Origin: Endozoicomonas sp. NE40
GTDB lineage: Bacteria; Pseudomonadota; Gammaproteobacteria; Pseudomonadales; Endozoicomonadaceae
Assembly (NCBI RefSeq): GCF_040549045.1
Contig: NZ_JBEWTB010000002.1
Coordinates: forward strand, 4,328,501-4,392,500
Direction: 5' to 3'
Length of the DNA: 64,000 nt
Shown here: one piece after another, positions 1 to 8,405 of the stretch
Position numbering within the stretch: the first letter of the stretch is position 1
How the letters are laid out: each line of letters opens with the position of its first letter
Position numbers and translations under genes: made by a program
Notes under the pieces: generated by a model
The model's database searches: none
The model's input: the letters and a program-made list of their open reading frames with translations, nothing else
Told to the model about the DNA's origin: nothing

Positions 1-2
1 AA

Positions 3-1148
3 TACAAGGGTACGGATGTTAATGCCAAGAGTGACAGCTACGAAGAGAAGTTGGCGTGGTTGCGTCAGGTGATGGAATGGCATGAAGAACTGGGCGACCT
101 GAGCGGCATTGCCGAAGAGTGGCGCACCGATATCGAGCCGGACCGTATCTATGTCTTTACCCGTAATGGTCATGTGGTTGATTTATCGGTGGGGGCGACC
201 CCGGTGGACTTCGCCTTCCGCATCCATTCTGAAGTAGGTCTGAAGTGTCGTGGTGCCAAGGTGGGTGGGCGTATTGTGCCACTGAACCACTCTCTGAAGA
301 CCGGTGATCAGGTGGAAATCCTCACGGCTTCCAACGCCCGTCCGAGTCGTGACTGGCTGAACCCGGATCTGGGTTATGTCACCACCAACCGAGCCCGGGC
401 GAAGATTACCAGCTGGCTGAAGAAACAGGACAGGGAATCCAACCTGGTTGACGGACGCAGCCAGCTGGATGCCGAGCTGAAACGCCTGGCCCTGACCAGT
501 GTGGATCTGCAGCCGTTGTTGAAAAATACGCCATTCGAGAGTCTGGACGATATGTACGCTGCTATTGGTGCCGGCGATTATCGTGTGGCACAGATCACAA
601 CGCTGGCGCAACGTGAGCTGTCTCCGGAAGAAGAGAAAGACTTTGAGATCCGCACCAAGCCAAGACAGGAAAAAACGTCAGACAGCACCATCACGATTGA
701 TGGCGTTGGTAACCTGTTAACGCAGATGGCGGGTTGTTGCCAGCCAGTACCCGGCGATCCGATTATCGGCTACATTACGACCGGACGGGGTGTCAGCATT
801 CATCGACAGGACTGTAACAACGCCCTGATTCTTCAGAATCAGGAACCGGAGCGCCTGATAGAGGTCAACTGGGGACACTCACCTGAATATGGCTACCCGG
901 TAGAAGTGCAGATTTTGGCCTATGACCGTTCAGGGTTGTTGAGGGATATCACTGTTGTACTGGCGAATGAAAAGGTGAACGTTCTCGAAGTCAGCACCCG
1001 CACCAGCAAGGAAGAGAATATTGCGACCATGCGACTGTTGCTGGAAGTTAACAGCTTGCAGCAGCTGGGTGTGGTACTGGCAAAGGTGGATAAACTGCCT
1101 AATGTCATTGAGGCGGTTCGTCATCGGAAGGAAGCCAGAAGTAAGTAG
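3..1148 (+). CDS. relA: RelA (p)ppGpp synthetase, C-terminal half (5' end outside window)
   Basis: RelA makes (p)ppGpp from GTP or GDP and ATP when uncharged tRNA sits on the ribosome. The frame is open from the window edge, so the hydrolase-like and synthetase domains lie upstream and are not seen. What is visible is the regulatory half: a TGS domain (DRIYVFT, then TPVDFAF and GDQVEI), the helical region, a zinc-finger/RIS segment with a Cys-Cys pair (AGCCQPVPGD) and a later Cys, and a C-terminal ACT domain (VEVQILAYDRSGLLRDIT). The segment VGGRIVPL and the stretch SRDWLNPDLGYVTTNRARAK follow RelA rather than SpoT. mazG follows 70 bp downstream on the same strand, an association common in gammaproteobacteria. 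Confidence 0.95.
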   Translation, partial: YKGTDVNAKSDSYEEKLAWLRQVMEWHEELGDLSGIAEEWRTDIEPDRIYVFTRNGHVVDLSVGATPVDFAFRIHSEVGLKCRGAKVGGRIVPLNHSLKTGDQVEILTASNARPSRDWLNPDLGYVTTNRARAKITSWLKKQDRESNLVDGRSQLDAELKRLALTSVDLQPLLKNTPFESLDDMYAAIGAGDYRVAQITTLAQRELSPEEEKDFEIRTKPRQEKTSDSTITIDGVGNLLTQMAGCCQPVPGDPIIGYITTGRGVSIHRQDCNNALILQNQEPERLIEVNWGHSPEYGYPVEVQILAYDRSGLLRDITVVLANEKVNVLEVSTRTSKEENIATMRLLLEVNSLQQLGVVLAKVDKLPNVIEAVRHRKEARSK

Positions 1149-1218
1149 ATTAAGACTCTGCTTATGGGAGAAACTTATGGAAATAGTCATAGATAAAAAG
1201 CCATAGGTAAAAAGCCTG

Positions 1219-2031
1219 ATGCAATATAGCTACGACGACCTGGTGTATTTAATGAATCGACTCAGGGACCCGGTTACCGGTTGTCCCTGGGATCTGGAAC
1301 AGAATTTCAGCACCATTGCTCCCTACACGTTAGAAGAGGCTTGTGAGGTGTTGGAAGCCATCGCCAGTAAGGATTACGACAACCTGAAAGAGGAACTGGG
1401 TGACCTGCTGTTTCAGGTGATCTTTCACGCCCGGATGGCGCAGGAAGAAACGTTGTTTGATATTTCAGATGTCATTCACGGGCTGGTCAGCAAAATGGTT
1501 CGCCGGCACCCCCATGTTTTTCCTGACGGAAGCTTACACTCTGAGCGTACCGGAGAGGAAGCGACGACACCGGAACAGGTGACCGAGAACTGGAGTAAGA
1601 TCAAGCAGCGTGAAAAGGCCGGGGTATCCAGACCGCTGTCCGCCATGCCAGACAAACTGCCAGCGGCGCTCCCAGCCATGGAAAAGGCAAAGAAAATTCA
1701 GAAAGCGGCTGCAAAAACAGGGTTTGACTGGCCTGACAGCTCGCAGGTGTATGAAAAAATACAGGAAGAGATTACCGAGCTGAAGGAAGCCCAGACCGAA
1801 GGACAGGAGCGAATGACGGAAGAGTTTGGCGACCTGTTGTTCGCCTGTGTGAATTTAGCCCGACATTTACAGGTAGATCCTGAACTGGCTTTACGGCAAG
1901 CCACGGGGAAATTCGAACGACGATTCCGTACTATGGAATCTATCGCCCTGGCTGATGAACAGGATTTCCGGCAACTGACGCTGGAAGAAATGGAAGACTA
2001 CTGGCAACAAAGCAAGCAGAATGGCGGTTAA
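1219..2031 (+). CDS. mazG: Nucleoside triphosphate pyrophosphohydrolase MazG
   Basis: MazG hydrolyses NTPs and dNTPs to NMP and pyrophosphate, and is linked to house-cleaning and to lowering ppGpp under starvation. The 270-residue protein has the expected two MazG domains. The N-terminal one carries the acidic metal-binding helices (LEEACEVLEAI and KEELGDLLFQV, about residues 30-75). The C-terminal one repeats the pattern (EEITELKEA and EEFGDLLFACVNLARHL, about residues 180-220). The CPWD segment near residue 23 is typical of the full-length enterobacterial type. It starts with ATG 70 bp after relA on the same strand and is probably co-transcribed with it. Confidence 0.95.
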   Translation: MQYSYDDLVYLMNRLRDPVTGCPWDLEQNFSTIAPYTLEEACEVLEAIASKDYDNLKEELGDLLFQVIFHARMAQEETLFDISDVIHGLVSKMVRRHPHVFPDGSLHSERTGEEATTPEQVTENWSKIKQREKAGVSRPLSAMPDKLPAALPAMEKAKKIQKAAAKTGFDWPDSSQVYEKIQEEITELKEAQTEGQERMTEEFGDLLFACVNLARHLQVDPELALRQATGKFERRFRTMESIALADEQDFRQLTLEEMEDYWQQSKQNGG

Positions 2032-2098
2032 AGGAAGTACAACTGATGGCGTATTTATTTTAAAAACTGATGTTTGGTGGGGTTATGACGAGGCATAA

Positions 2099-2812
2099 GT
2101 GATGGGGTTGTTTTCTGATGCACCCAGATACGGGGGTGTGTTTTATCGATCTTTTTCTCAATGCATGGACAGCCCTGATATTAATCTCTTTTTTGGTGAG
2201 GGTTCAGTCGCTCAAGCAGGCATTTGTGGGGGAGCGACTATTGTTTGGATAAGGTATTATTTGTCGCATGAAGGAATGTATAGCAATAAGATTCTTTCCA
2301 GGGAAACCAGTACTATAGAAATGCTCCAAAGTGCATTGGCGTATCGGGATCAGGGATTATCACAGCTGTTCATTGATAAAGGCATCATGATGGTACGTCC
2401 ATTTCATTACAATGGTAAATCTGTTTCCAGTGCTGACGCCATGGAAGTCAGCCATCTTGTCTCTGTGTCTCATGGGATCAGCATTTTTAGTTATTACCAT
2501 AGAGCCCTTGGTCCACATGTTGTTGCAGCTTATGTTGATCGGACAAAAAGATTATTTTTTTTCGATGCGAATCAAGGTGACGTATCGATTCCATACCCCG
2601 GAAGTTTTCAGTGGCTGCATTCGTACATAAATCTTTTTCTGCAGCAAACAGCATGGTTTAAGGTGACGCATTTTGAACCGTGCTGGAATGAGGGGCGGTT
2701 TCAACAATGCCTGGCAGAGTTAACCGCAGACGCTGAAAAGGGTTTCCCGCAGATGCGTCTGAGGGCAAGGCGATTGCGAGAGGGTGTAGTCGAAAGGGAA
2801 ACTACGTTGTAA
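2099..2812 (+). CDS. YopT-like (peptidase family C58) cysteine protease, effector candidate
   Basis: The 237-residue protein has the triad arrangement of the YopT/AvrPphB (C58) cysteine proteases. A Cys lies in AGICGGATIVWIRYYL (C43), a His in ALGPHVVAAYVD (H140) and an Asp in FFFDANQGDV (D156). The His-Asp spacing of 16 equals that of YopT as I recall it (H258/D274). The first codon is GTG, followed directly by an ATG at 2102; a GAGG element at 2089-2092 could serve either. There is no signal peptide, as expected for a type III-type cytoplasmic effector. YopT itself cleaves prenylated Rho GTPases; the target here is unknown. The motif arrangement is seen directly; the effector role is inferred from family and neighbourhood. 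Confidence 0.72.
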   Translation: MMGLFSDAPRYGGVFYRSFSQCMDSPDINLFFGEGSVAQAGICGGATIVWIRYYLSHEGMYSNKILSRETSTIEMLQSALAYRDQGLSQLFIDKGIMMVRPFHYNGKSVSSADAMEVSHLVSVSHGISIFSYYHRALGPHVVAAYVDRTKRLFFFDANQGDVSIPYPGSFQWLHSYINLFLQQTAWFKVTHFEPCWNEGRFQQCLAELTADAEKGFPQMRLRARRLREGVVERETTL

Positions 2813-2988
2813 ACCCGACGCTTCATTTTCCGGAGTAAAGGGTAATAACCCCGGTGCTGCTGGCAGGATAAAATGGACAAGAGCCTTAATGGACGACTTT
2901 ACAGATCAATGGTAGCCTTGTTTTGCGCTGGAGCGGCTCAATCCAATAGCCTGGGGAGGCAAATAGTAGAAGAGATGTTTATTTATAC

Positions 2989-3426
2989 ATGAAGCCAATC
3001 AGTAAATTATTATTATTGCTGGAACTGATGATCTGTTACGGCCCATCCCTCTGCTACCTGATTATCGGTATTGCTTTTGTTCCGTTCTGGATATTGTCTG
3101 CCCTGAGTGGGGAATTTCAGGCCATCACCATGGTCATGATGGTGGTGGGCGGCGTGATTGGGTTCTTTGCCCTGCTGGCGCTGGTTTACAAAATCTGCCA
3201 CCCAAAATCCAATATGATCTGTGATGGCAAAATTCGCCTGTTGTCGCTGATGGGGATGATATCGTCCATTGTTATTCTCTATCAGGCCGACGCGATTGAG
3301 AAGTTGTTTGAGGTCGGAGCTTTTCTCTATCTGCTGCCCCTCGCGGCTTCTCTGCATATTATCTATCTGGGTAGAAACTACTATTTTTCCTGCTGCGATC
3401 GATCTGAGCGTTCAGGCAGCGACTGA
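2989..3426 (+). CDS. Hypothetical small integral membrane protein
   Basis: I do not recognise this 145-residue protein. It is strongly hydrophobic, with about four predicted membrane segments: roughly residues 5-35, 43-65, 82-98 and 108-126. The last two flank a short hydrophilic piece. The C-terminal tail has a Cys pair and is polar (CCDRSERSGSD). It lies between the two protease-like genes on the same strand and is followed at once by a strong hairpin terminator. A minus-strand reading of the same stretch lacks membrane character and is judged a shadow. Whether it works with the neighbouring effector candidates cannot be told from sequence. Confidence 0.6.
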   Translation: MKPISKLLLLLELMICYGPSLCYLIIGIAFVPFWILSALSGEFQAITMVMMVVGGVIGFFALLALVYKICHPKSNMICDGKIRLLSLMGMISSIVILYQADAIEKLFEVGAFLYLLPLAASLHIIYLGRNYYFSCCDRSERSGSD

Positions 3427-3430
3427 TATC

Positions 3431-3457
3431 GAGAGGCAGTACTGCCTCTTAGTTTTT
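3431..3457 (+). terminator. Rho-independent terminator after the membrane protein gene
   Basis: The perfect palindrome AGAGGCAGTACTGCCTCT (3432-3449) can fold into a 7-bp stem with a GTAC loop and is followed by a T-rich tract (TTAGTTTTTC). It starts 5 bp after the stop codon of the membrane protein gene and separates it from the calpain-like gene at 3520. Confidence 0.75.
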
Positions 3458-3519
3458 CACTGTAAAAACTCGGCCTGCCGTCGATAATCGCCATAAGAAT
3501 ATAAATACTCTTATTATTT

Positions 3520-4956
3520 ATGGCAGACCCTCTTTCTCCCAGTGGCTCCAAAAGGCGCTCATCAGGCTCATTTGAGTCTTTTGTGGTTTCAGATTCGCAG
3601 GAGCCTGAATATTCAGCCGCTGCCAGAGACCATAATGAGTTTAAAGCCCGGTTCGGTTCTCACAGTGTTAAAAAGCATGAAGCGGAAATGCAGTTCATGC
3701 TAAAGCCGTTTATGAGAAAAGCTTCCGGTTCGCAACAAGCGTTAGGGAAAAGGCTGCTGCGTACACTGGGAAAGGTGAGGGGGCTGGTCACACGCTCGCT
3801 ACCCGCTGATCAGTGCACTGTACCTGATTGGAAGGAGGCGCGTGTTCCGGCATCAGAATGGCAAGACGAGCTGAGAGCTAATCAGGTGGATATGTTTGTC
3901 TCTGACGAGAGACTGCTGAACAATATGGATTCCAGTTCTGAATGGTACGATCGAATGGGCAATGGGGTGCTGTTCAATGGTGAAGTGCCAGATACGTTTG
4001 ATATTGCACAGCTGGACAGGCGACAGACCTGTTTTCTGCTGAGTGCATTGGGTGCTTATGCTGCAACCCCACTGGGACAACGTTTGCTACAGCAGATTAT
4101 CCGGCTATATCCGGAAGGTTTTGTGGGGGTAACTTTAAACGATGACTCTCTGGCTGAACGTAGTGTCAAGGTAGTGGTGTCCAGCAGCCGTCCCGTTGAT
4201 CGCCATGGTAAGGATTGTTATTCATTTGCCAATACTTCCGGTGCTCGTTGGGCAGGTTATATAGAGAAAGCGTGTCATGCGTTGCTTCTGGAGCGTAGTG
4301 CCAACGTTGATCAATTGAAGAAAGAAAAGCCGGGAGAGGATTTGTCTTATATTGAAGGCTTGTTACGCTTGATAACCAGTAATAAAAAAAACAGTTGTCT
4401 GCTTGATCGTATCGATATGTCTCTGGCTTTTAAACTGCTGCCACCGATGCCTGAACTAACGTCACCAAGCCCTGCGTTCCAGCAGCCACAAAGTCTGAAT
4501 GCGTTTGACGCGCGTGATGATGATCTGAAAAAACCTCTGATTAAAGATCTGATCTGTTTCAATATCAAACAGGGCATTCCGGTAATACTGGGTACCAGGG
4601 GCGACTGGCGGGGGACTTTTAATGCCTCATCCGGTACCCCGACCAATCACGCTGTAACGGTACTGGGTCCCGCCTCTCTCAGGAAAGGCTCCGACACTGT
4701 AGACGGTTTTTTAACCTATGATCCCTATGGAGAAGCTTTTGGCAAGAGCGACATTGCCACGGCTTCCGTTGGTACTACGACGAGCGTAAAACCCTCTGGT
4801 CAGGCCATTCGCTTTTGTTCTTATGATGACATTCACGAGTATTTCAACCGGGTAACCATTGCCCGCGGAGGCTTTGTTCATAATCTGGAATACCTTAAAA
4901 AACTGGCTGCTGAAAAACCGGATGCCCGGAATGAAGATGGCTGGGAATTAGTCTAA
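3520..4956 (+). CDS. Calpain-like (C2-type) cysteine protease, effector candidate
   Basis: The 478-residue protein has features of the calpain fold. A segment LDRRQTCFLLSALGAYA places a Cys at residue 171, where calpains have GDCWLLAALASL. An aromatic helix ARWAGYIEKACHALL resembles the calpain EKAYAK helix. A His lies in TNHAVTVLG (H377), and YDPYGEAFG (D401) aligns with the calpain NPWG motif, with Asp in place of the catalytic Asn. The first 90 residues are Ser- and Lys-rich and probably disordered. No signal peptide is present. Bacterial calpain-like proteins are known but uncommon. Together with the YopT-like gene 0.7 kb upstream, this suggests an effector pair. The fold is inferred from motifs only, and activity with Asp for Asn is uncertain. 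Confidence 0.6.
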   Translation: MADPLSPSGSKRRSSGSFESFVVSDSQEPEYSAAARDHNEFKARFGSHSVKKHEAEMQFMLKPFMRKASGSQQALGKRLLRTLGKVRGLVTRSLPADQCTVPDWKEARVPASEWQDELRANQVDMFVSDERLLNNMDSSSEWYDRMGNGVLFNGEVPDTFDIAQLDRRQTCFLLSALGAYAATPLGQRLLQQIIRLYPEGFVGVTLNDDSLAERSVKVVVSSSRPVDRHGKDCYSFANTSGARWAGYIEKACHALLLERSANVDQLKKEKPGEDLSYIEGLLRLITSNKKNSCLLDRIDMSLAFKLLPPMPELTSPSPAFQQPQSLNAFDARDDDLKKPLIKDLICFNIKQGIPVILGTRGDWRGTFNASSGTPTNHAVTVLGPASLRKGSDTVDGFLTYDPYGEAFGKSDIATASVGTTTSVKPSGQAIRFCSYDDIHEYFNRVTIARGGFVHNLEYLKKLAAEKPDARNEDGWELV

Positions 4957-5069
4957 CCGGGCGTTTTGATCTCCTGGGTCCTTGTTTCCTGCTTTATTGA
5001 TGTAAATTATTTCCAACCTGCTATACATTTCGACATAGTCTTTACTCATCGCTGTCCAGGAAGGTTATT

Positions 5070-5708
5070 GTGGATTTAAATCTGACATTGAACGAAACTC
5101 GCGTACTTGGCTGCCTTCTGGAGAAGGAGAGTACAACGCCCGACCTGTACCCGCTGACGCTGAATTCCCTGCTGAATGCCTGCAACCAGAAAAGCAATCG
5201 GGACCCGGTGCTGTCGCTGACGCCAGCTGACGTCAAAAGCACTCTGGATGACCTGGTCGAACAACGCCTGGTCAGTGAAGAAGGCGGCTCCCGCACCAGC
5301 AAGTACCGCCACCGGTTCTGCAATACCCTGTTCAGTGACCTGAAGTTTTCTGAGCAGGAACGTGCCATCGTCTGCGTGATGTTGTTGCGTGGTCCGCAGA
5401 CACCGGGTGAAATTCGCAGCCGGACGGGTCGTCTGACACAGTTTTCAGACGTTTCACAGGTAGAAACCGTGTTGCAGGACATGGCTGAAAAAGAGTGGGT
5501 CAGGCAGCTGCCAAAGGAACCCGGCAAGCGCGAGTCCCGTTTCGCCCATCTGTTCTCCGGCGATATTGAGGTGCCACCCAGCCCCGTGACGGTCATGGCT
5601 GACGACAAGTCGCGTATTCAGGAGCTTGAGCATGAAGTGAAGGTTCTGAAGGCTGAAATTGAGCGTTTAAATCAGTTGCTGGTTTCATCAGCAGACGGCC
5701 TGGAGTAA
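5070..5708 (+). CDS. yceH: YceH family protein (DUF480)
   Basis: This is a conserved bacterial protein of two winged-helix domains whose function is not established. The 212-residue product matches the family along its length: the N-terminal RVLGCLLEKE..TTPDLYPLTLNSLLNACNQKSNRDPV block, the central RFCNTLFSDL and LLRGPQTPGEIRSR motifs, and the EPGKRESRFAHLFSG block before a short coiled-coil tail (about residues 180-208). The start is GTG at 5070. The gene stands alone, convergent with add 93 bp further on. Confidence 0.92.
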   Translation: MDLNLTLNETRVLGCLLEKESTTPDLYPLTLNSLLNACNQKSNRDPVLSLTPADVKSTLDDLVEQRLVSEEGGSRTSKYRHRFCNTLFSDLKFSEQERAIVCVMLLRGPQTPGEIRSRTGRLTQFSDVSQVETVLQDMAEKEWVRQLPKEPGKRESRFAHLFSGDIEVPPSPVTVMADDKSRIQELEHEVKVLKAEIERLNQLLVSSADGLE

Positions 5709-5801
5709 CTCTAGCGCCTCTTCCCGGTGGAGGCCAATACTCACAATATTTTGAATATGCCATGTCAGAAACCTTTAAAGTAGAGAAAACATATCTCTGT
5801 A

Positions 5802-6818
5802 TCACGAGCTAGGCTGGTGCTTGGATTTTACACTCTCTTTCAGTTCTGCTCTTTCTGTTTCTGAAAGGTAAGCAATGGTCAGGCCATTTTCCTGTGCCTG
5901 ACGAATATCACCTTGGTTCAATCCAGCAGCAGGAGCAGCAACTTCATATTCATGAGGCAAGTCTATGCCTTCCACAGCAGGATCGTCGGTGTTAATGGTA
6001 GCTAAAATACCGTGTGCCAGAAACTGCTTGAGAGGGTGTGACTCTATATTTGGGAAAGCACTGGTTTGTACGTTGGAGGTCAGGCAGGACTCTATGCCAA
6101 TCTGGTGTTCTGCCAGATAATCCATTAGTTCCGGGTCTTGAATGGCTTTGGCTCCATGACCAATACGCGTTGCACCCAGCTCGTTAATAGCTTGCCATAC
6201 GCTCTCAGGACCAGCGGCTTCACCTGCATGAATAGTAACGTTCAGACCTGCATCACGAACCTGCTTAAAATGACTGTTAAAAAGCGCACCGGGTTTACCC
6301 ACCTCATCACCTGCCAGATCGATAGCGACCAGATGGTCTTTATGGGTAAGGCAGGCTTCCAGGTCTTTCTTGCAGCCCTGTAGGCCACAGGTACGACACA
6401 TAACACCAATTAGATTGGTTTTAACTGAAAAGTCTTTGCTACCAGCCTGTACACCGTCAATCACGGCTTCGACGACTCCTTCCGGGTTCAGGCCGTTTGT
6501 CATTGCCATATACCAGGGGCTAAAGCGCAATTCGGCGTAGTCGATTTGGGCATTCCGTGCGTCTTCAACATTTTCATAGGCAACTCGACGACAATCGTCG
6601 TAAGATGAAAGAACTTTGACACCCCAGTCAATCTTGCTGAGAAAGCTGACCAGATCGGGCTCTTGATTAGTCACCTGAACATGGGGAAGCAAATCTGTAA
6701 GTGTTTTGGCAGGAAGTTGAATATTATTTTTCAGACCTAGCTCAAGAATAGTCTGGGGCCGGGTATTGCCGTCAAGATGTCGATGGATATCGGTCAGGGG
6801 GAGTGATTTATCGATCAT
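5802..6818 (-). CDS. add: Adenosine deaminase
   Basis: It deaminates adenosine and deoxyadenosine to inosine and deoxyinosine in purine salvage. The zinc ligands and catalytic residues are visible: HxH in TDIHRHLDGN near the N-terminus, a later His in NVTIHAGEAAGPESV with the catalytic Glu, the RIGHGA motif, and the NTDDPA Asp pair. The N-terminus LPLTDIHRHLDGN and the DLVSFLSKIDWGVKVL block are very close to the E. coli enzyme. I place the start at ATG 6818, giving MIDKSLPLTD as in E. coli. A GTG four codons upstream (6830) is in frame, but its GTGAG stretch looks more like the ribosome binding site. Confidence 0.95.
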   Translation of the reverse strand: MIDKSLPLTDIHRHLDGNTRPQTILELGLKNNIQLPAKTLTDLLPHVQVTNQEPDLVSFLSKIDWGVKVLSSYDDCRRVAYENVEDARNAQIDYAELRFSPWYMAMTNGLNPEGVVEAVIDGVQAGSKDFSVKTNLIGVMCRTCGLQGCKKDLEACLTHKDHLVAIDLAGDEVGKPGALFNSHFKQVRDAGLNVTIHAGEAAGPESVWQAINELGATRIGHGAKAIQDPELMDYLAEHQIGIESCLTSNVQTSAFPNIESHPLKQFLAHGILATINTDDPAVEGIDLPHEYEVAAPAAGLNQGDIRQAQENGLTIAYLSETERAELKESVKSKHQPSS

Positions 6819-7011
6819 AGTGTTTCTCACTGTTTTGATGGGTAATCAACTCAGTACCGAGTAATAAAATAGTTGAAATCACAAGGCAGGCAAACCGGGA
6901 AATCTATAAACTCGGATAAGACACTCAACGTGACTAGGTAGTTTTGCAAAAGGAAAACAGCTTCCTGCGACTTTAGTAAGCTGGTCCTGTGGATCGAAAC
7001 AGGTCTCATGA

Positions 7012-7443
7012 TTATGATGAACTGTTGAAAATGATGTTGCTTCCCATTAACAGATATGCCTTACCGCTTTTTTGATAGTTCTGCCAGGGTGTGGAAATCT
7101 CGGTCGGCACACTTTCAGAAGAAAGCTCTTTGAAACCGGCAAGGCTATAAAAGTGCTTAAGGTGTTGATAGGGGTAACACCAGCAGCGGGAAGGGGACAA
7201 AGCCAGAAGTGTTTCCTTTACCAGCTGAAGCCCATAGCCGCAGCCGCGTCTTGGTACTGACACACAGACAGAGCGCAGCAGAAAACCTTGAGACCGGGGG
7301 CAGGCTCGCAGCGCGGCGATTATCTCACCTTCGCTGCGAAGGACAAACACCCGCTCGCCGGAGCGGGCTTTGCCTTTGTGTCCATTGGCCTTGAAAAAAC
7401 GGTTAACCAGTGGATAGGCCACCGGTTGCAGCTCTTCAATCAT
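7012..7443 (-). CDS. GNAT family N-acetyltransferase
   Basis: This 143-residue protein has the acetyl-CoA-binding motif A of GNAT enzymes: LRSVCVSVPRRGCGYGLQLV (about residues 56-75) fits the V-x-x-x-x-R/Q-x-x-G-x-G/A pattern. Strand and helix segments follow, including FYSLAGFKEL (about residues 100-110), typical of motif B. The substrate cannot be told. The ATG at 7443 overlaps the TGA of trmJ (ATGATTGA), so the two genes are very probably translationally coupled. Confidence 0.8.
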   Translation of the reverse strand: MIEELQPVAYPLVNRFFKANGHKGKARSGERVFVLRSEGEIIAALRACPRSQGFLLRSVCVSVPRRGCGYGLQLVKETLLALSPSRCWCYPYQHLKHFYSLAGFKELSSESVPTEISTPWQNYQKSGKAYLLMGSNIIFNSSS

Positions 7444-8194
7444 TGGTGTTGTCTTTCACACCGCTGGCTTTCTGGGCGCTGGACAGAATGCCCCGCAGCA
7501 TATTCAGTTCTTTTGACTCCGGGCGGGCCCGGTTAAATAAGCGACGAAGTCTTTTCATCACCTTGCCCGGGTGCTGCTGAATAATAAAATCAATATCCGT
7601 CAGGGTTTGTTCAAGGTGCTGGTAGAAGCGCTCCAGTTCTTCCTGAAGGGGGTACTCTTCTGCTTGTGGCTGAGCCTGTAGTTGAATCGTTGTCCGGTCA
7701 AAATGAACCGAAGCCTTGCGCAGTTCGTAACAGAGAATCTGAATGGCTGAAGCAACATTCAGCACCGGGTAGTCCGGATTAGCATCAATGCAGGCATGAA
7801 AGTGACACTTTTCCAGTTCTTCATTGGTCAGTCCCATGGTCTCCTGTCCAAACACGAGGGCAACAGGGCGGTTGACAGACTCTTTCAGCAGGGCTTCGGC
7901 ACAAGCATCGGCTTCCAGCATCGGACGGTTACTGGTGCTGTTGCGTGAGCGGGCGCTGGTACCAATCACCAGCGAACAGTCGGCAATGGCTTCATCCAGA
8001 GAAGGAAAGATGCGGGCGTTCGCCAGAACATCCATTGCGCCAGCCGCCATTGCGTCGGCATCGGGGTCAGGGTAACGTTGCGGAGTTACCAGACACAGCT
8101 CGCTTAAACCCATGGTTTTCATGGCCCGCGCGGCAGAGCCAATATTACCGGGGTGAAAGGTGTTAATCAGGATAATTCGAATATTTGACAGCAT
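7436..8194 (-). CDS. trmJ: tRNA (cytidine/uridine-2'-O-)-methyltransferase TrmJ
   Basis: TrmJ 2'-O-methylates nucleotide 32 in the anticodon loop of several tRNAs using S-adenosylmethionine. The SPOUT methyltransferase core is clear: IRIILINTFHPGNIGSAARAMKTMGL at the N-terminus, the VIGTSARSRN motif, and the knotted cofactor-binding region (VALVFGQETMGLTNEEL, then YPVLNVASAIQILCYEL). I chose ATG 8194, giving MLSNIRIIL as in E. coli; a TTG at 8212 would add six residues. It is the first gene of a two-gene unit with the GNAT gene, divergent from cydD. Confidence 0.94.
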   Translation of the reverse strand: MLSNIRIILINTFHPGNIGSAARAMKTMGLSELCLVTPQRYPDPDADAMAAGAMDVLANARIFPSLDEAIADCSLVIGTSARSRNSTSNRPMLEADACAEALLKESVNRPVALVFGQETMGLTNEELEKCHFHACIDANPDYPVLNVASAIQILCYELRKASVHFDRTTIQLQAQPQAEEYPLQEELERFYQHLEQTLTDIDFIIQQHPGKVMKRLRRLFNRARPESKELNMLRGILSSAQKASGVKDNTND

Positions 8195-8405
8195 GATCCG
8201 GGCGAATTTCAATTAAGGTGGGCAATTATAATGTCGTTCCTGCCCCGCATAAATGGCTACCAGGAAAAATAGCAGGCTTCCCTTATATAACTTTTGTGTC
8301 TGAAAAATAATTAAAATTTGTACTGTGGTAATAATGGTCGTATCTGTTACAGTGCAGCTCTGTATTTTCCGAAGTTTATCTTCTCTTTTGTGAGTTTCGT
8401 CTGAT

